Source: Planococcus halocryophilus (GTDB lineage Bacteria; Bacillota; Bacilli; Bacillales_A; Planococcaceae). Taken from it: a stretch of DNA of 64,000 nt. The notes under the pieces were generated by a model. It did no database searches. It worked only from the letters and a program-made list of their open reading frames with translations, and was not told the DNA's origin. Location: contig NZ_CP016537.2 in the NCBI RefSeq assembly GCF_001687585.2, positions 1,956,001-2,020,000 on the forward strand, in the 5' to 3' direction. The translations under genes and the position numbers were made by a program. Of this stretch, positions 61,731 through 64,000 are shown one piece after another (positions within the stretch are counted from its first letter, which is position 1; each line of letters starts with the position of its first letter).

Positions 61731-63014
61731 TTAATTTGTCAGTAAATTCAGTTGATCAAAAAAGTTAGGATACGAAATCGAAATGCATTCTGGGTCGTCA
61801 ATCACAACTTCACTCGATGCTACTAAAGCAGCAATTGCTGCCATCATGCCAAGACGATGATCGCCGTAAGAAGTCATATCAGCACCTGTTAATACGGTTG
61901 GACCATGAATGATCATACCGTCTTCGGTTGCTTCAATATTTGCTCCCATTTTCGACAATTCGGTTACAACTGCTGCTATACGATCAGTTTCTTTTACTCG
62001 TAACTCTTCAGCATCTTTAATCACAGTTGTTCCTTTTGCTTGCGTTGCAATCAAAGCAATTAATGGGATTTCATCGATCAATCGCGGAATTAAATCCCCA
62101 CTAATTTCCGTTCCTTTTAAATCGCTCGAATAAATGGTTAAGTCAGCTGAACGCTCACCTGCCGTTTCTTTTTCTTCTACTTCAATAACGGCACCCATTT
62201 TTTCGACTACATCTAAAATGCCTGTACGTGTGGGATTAATACCAACATTTGTTAGCGTTACTTTACTATCTTCCGTAATCAATGCCGCTCCAATCATAAA
62301 CGCTGCAGACGAAATGTCTCCAGGAACTTGAACGTGAGCTGCTGTCAACTTTTGTCCACCTTCAAGCTTAATCACGTGATCTTCACGGTTAACGGTAGCA
62401 CCAAAATGTTCTAACATAATTTCGGTATGATCACGAGATGCGATAGGTTCATGAATGATCGTTTGACCATCCGCTTTTAAAGCTGCTAATAAAATGGCTG
62501 ACTTTACTTGCGCACTAGCAACCGGCAATGTATAGTCAATTGCTTTTAGTTGAGTTCCTTGAACCGCTAGCGGTGTATACTGTCCGTCATGGCGCCCACG
62601 AATATCCGCACCCATTTCACGAAGTGGATTGATAATGCGCTTCATTGGACGTTTAGCGATTGACTCATCTCCGGCCATTACTGAATGAAAAGATGTACCG
62701 GCCAATAATCCAAGCATTAAGCGGGTAGTTGTTCCAGAATTTCCGGTATCCAACACTTCGGAAGGCTCTTCCCAATACTTTTCACCTTCGCTTTGAATAG
62801 TTACTAAATCATCTGTAACATCAATTTGCACGCCAAGCTTTTTAAAACAAGAAATTGTACTTAAGCAATCGTCGCCCATAAGAAAGCCTTCTACTGTTGT
62901 TTTACCTGTTGCGATAGAACCGAACATGATAGCGCGATGTGAAATAGATTTATCTCCCGGAACTTGTATACTACCTTTTAAGCTTGGTTTTTTAAATGCT
63001 AACGATAATGCCAT
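61731..63014 (-). CDS. aroA: EPSP synthase
   Basis: 427 residues. [45 protein letters not shown] and RVKETDRI are the shikimate-3-phosphate and PEP sites. Sixth step of the shikimate pathway (B. subtilis name aroE). Glyphosate-site motif is GNSGTT, class II-like. Start at the ATG at 63014 with GAGAGGA upstream, 16 bases after tyrA. Confidence 0.93.
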   Translation of the reverse strand: MALSLAFKKPSLKGSIQVPGDKSISHRAIMFGSIATGKTTVEGFLMGDDCLSTISCFKKLGVQIDVTDDLVTIQSEGEKYWEEPSEVLDTGNSGTTTRLMLGLLAGTSFHSVMAGDESIAKRPMKRIINPLREMGADIRGRHDGQYTPLAVQGTQLKAIDYTLPVASAQVKSAILLAALKADGQTIIHEPIASRDHTEIMLEHFGATVNREDHVIKLEGGQKLTAAHVQVPGDISSAAFMIGAALITEDSKVTLTNVGINPTRTGILDVVEKMGAVIEVEEKETAGERSADLTIYSSDLKGTEISGDLIPRLIDEIPLIALIATQAKGTTVIKDAEELRVKETDRIAAVVTELSKMGANIEATEDGMIIHGPTVLTGADMTSYGDHRLGMMAAIAALVASSEVVIDDPECISISYPNFFDQLNLLTN

Positions 63015-63030
63015 TGAGTTATCCGTCCTC

Positions 63031-64000
63031 TCAGGAAATATATGTATCGTAAACTGTTCGTGTTGAAATGCATTTTTGTGCACGCGCACGGTCTTCGTTT
63101 GTTTGAAAACTAATGACGAGAATACCAAATACATCTTCTCGCGTTTCTAAAATCCGAATATTGACAATGCTGATTTGTTCTTCTGCTAAATAACCAGTCA
63201 GCTCAGAAATAATACCCGGTACGTCCGGTATATCTATGTATAAATCAAATACAGAGAACATCGCCCCGTGACCAGCAATTGGGAGTTCGTCTCTCACAAC
63301 TTTAGCATGATTAAAAAACTGTTGAATGGGTTCTGGATCATTTGTTTGAAGCATCTCTTTTAACTGTTCCATTTGTTGCATCCAATTGTCTAATTGATGA
63401 ACAATCATGGCATTATTTTGAGTCGTGATATCTCGCCACATTTCCGGATTTGCCGAGGCAATTCGTGTAGTGTCTCGAAAACCACCCGCAGCCAATTGAC
63501 GCGTAAAAGGAAATTTATCTTCTTGATCTAATTGATGAACAAGTGAAGCTGCGATTAAGTGCGGGAAGTGACTTACTACAGCTGTCATATGGTCGTGCTC
63601 TTCAGCTGCTAGCACTTTGATTTTGGCTTTTGTTACAGACAATAAATCTTTAAGAAATTGAAGACTTTTTTCATCTGTCTTTTCGTCAGGCGTTAAAATA
63701 TAAAATGCATTTTCAAATAAAACTTCTTTTGCAGCTTCTACACCACTTTTATGTGAACCCGCCATCGGATGACCGCCAATAAAAAGGTGATTTAGCTTTT
63801 TAGAAGCTTCCATGATTTGCAATTTAGTACTACCAGTGTCCGTCAGAATAACATCGTCTTTTAAATTCCAGTACTTACTTTGCTCCATCAACTTGATCGT
63901 TGCACCAACTGGTGTGGCAAAAACAATGACATCTGCTTCTGCAGCAGCTTGCTCAAGTGATGGCGGTGAACTATGTATGATGCCCATCTTAAAAGCTTTT
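63031..64000 (-). CDS. tyrA: Prephenate dehydrogenase (5' end outside the window)
   Basis: Frame open to the window edge; at least 323 residues. [41 protein letters not shown] and [16 protein letters not shown] are the NAD/prephenate site. The first 40 or so residues with the GxGLIG motif lie beyond 64000. C-terminal ACT domain ([20 protein letters not shown]...) for feedback control by tyrosine. The ATG at 63987 is internal. Confidence 0.93.
   Translation of the reverse strand, partial: KAFKMGIIHSSPPSLEQAAAEADVIVFATPVGATIKLMEQSKYWNLKDDVILTDTGSTKLQIMEASKKLNHLFIGGHPMAGSHKSGVEAAKEVLFENAFYILTPDEKTDEKSLQFLKDLLSVTKAKIKVLAAEEHDHMTAVVSHFPHLIAASLVHQLDQEDKFPFTRQLAAGGFRDTTRIASANPEMWRDITTQNNAMIVHQLDNWMQQMEQLKEMLQTNDPEPIQQFFNHAKVVRDELPIAGHGAMFSVFDLYIDIPDVPGIISELTGYLAEEQISIVNIRILETREDVFGILVISFQTNEDRARAQKCISTRTVYDTYIS

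Overview
The window looks like the chromosome of a low-to-moderate GC Firmicute of the Planococcaceae (Planococcus/Planomicrobium/Sporosarcina type). From about 16.9 kb to the right edge, gene content and order follow the Bacillus subtilis stretch dynA - ypwA - ypvA - ypsC - rnpB - gpsB - mrfB/mrfA - yppE - recU - ponA - ypoC - nth - dnaD - asnS - aspB - ypmB - ypmA - dinG - panD/panC - birA - cca - bshA - mgsA - dapB - ypjD - ypjC - ypjA - qcrCBA - ypiF - ypiB - ypiA - aroA - tyrA. Genus is inferred from gene order and protein character only; no search was run.

Region 1 (1 to about 16.9 kb) is accessory. It holds short units of one to three genes: a DUF5694-like protein, several unknown proteins, a plasmid-type MerR-HTH protein, an ArsR regulator with a small membrane partner, an intact IS3-family element, an alpha/beta hydrolase, two acetyltransferases and the remnant of a third, a creatininase-family protein, small membrane proteins, a FAD aromatic monooxygenase with its TetR regulator, and a signal-peptidase-like lipoprotein. 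The units are separated by two families of 28-bp sites built as 11-bp arm / 6-bp centre / 11-bp arm, the layout of XerC/XerD (dif) sites. Family 1 (10 copies) is almost perfectly palindromic; its centres fall into three classes that recur in the fixed order A-B-C three times. Family 2 (7 copies) resembles the B. subtilis chromosomal dif. This looks like a dif-module (pdif-like) cassette array on a Gram-positive chromosome and is the main discovery candidate.

Region 2 (16.9-26.3 kb) carries a short-chain reductase, a YtcJ-type amidohydrolase, a CNNM/CorC membrane protein, a sulfurtransferase, the double-dynamin DynA and a second short-chain dehydrogenase. Region 3 (26.3-40.3 kb) holds carboxypeptidase YpwA, helicase YpvA, rRNA methyltransferase YpsC, RNase P RNA, the cell-division protein GpsB, the mitomycin-repair pair MrfA/MrfB, RecU and class A PBP1. 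Region 4 (40.3-55 kb) covers DNA repair and replication initiation (Nth, DnaD), AsnRS, aspartate aminotransferase, DinG, pantothenate genes panCD behind a long leader with a terminator, BirA, Cca, bacillithiol BshA, MgsA and DapB. Region 5 (55-64 kb) holds ypjC/ypjA, the menaquinol:cytochrome c reductase qcrABC, ypiFBA, and aromatic amino-acid genes aroA and tyrA (cut by the window edge).

Nearly all core genes are on the minus strand, so replication probably runs right to left and the accessory block lies on the terminus side, which fits a block built around dif-like sites. Structured interspersed repeats with covarying arms sit at 26.4-26.9, 31.7 and 48.1-48.4 kb. panB and bshB1, expected from the B. 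subtilis order, are absent here, and ypmA carries an apparent one-base frameshift.
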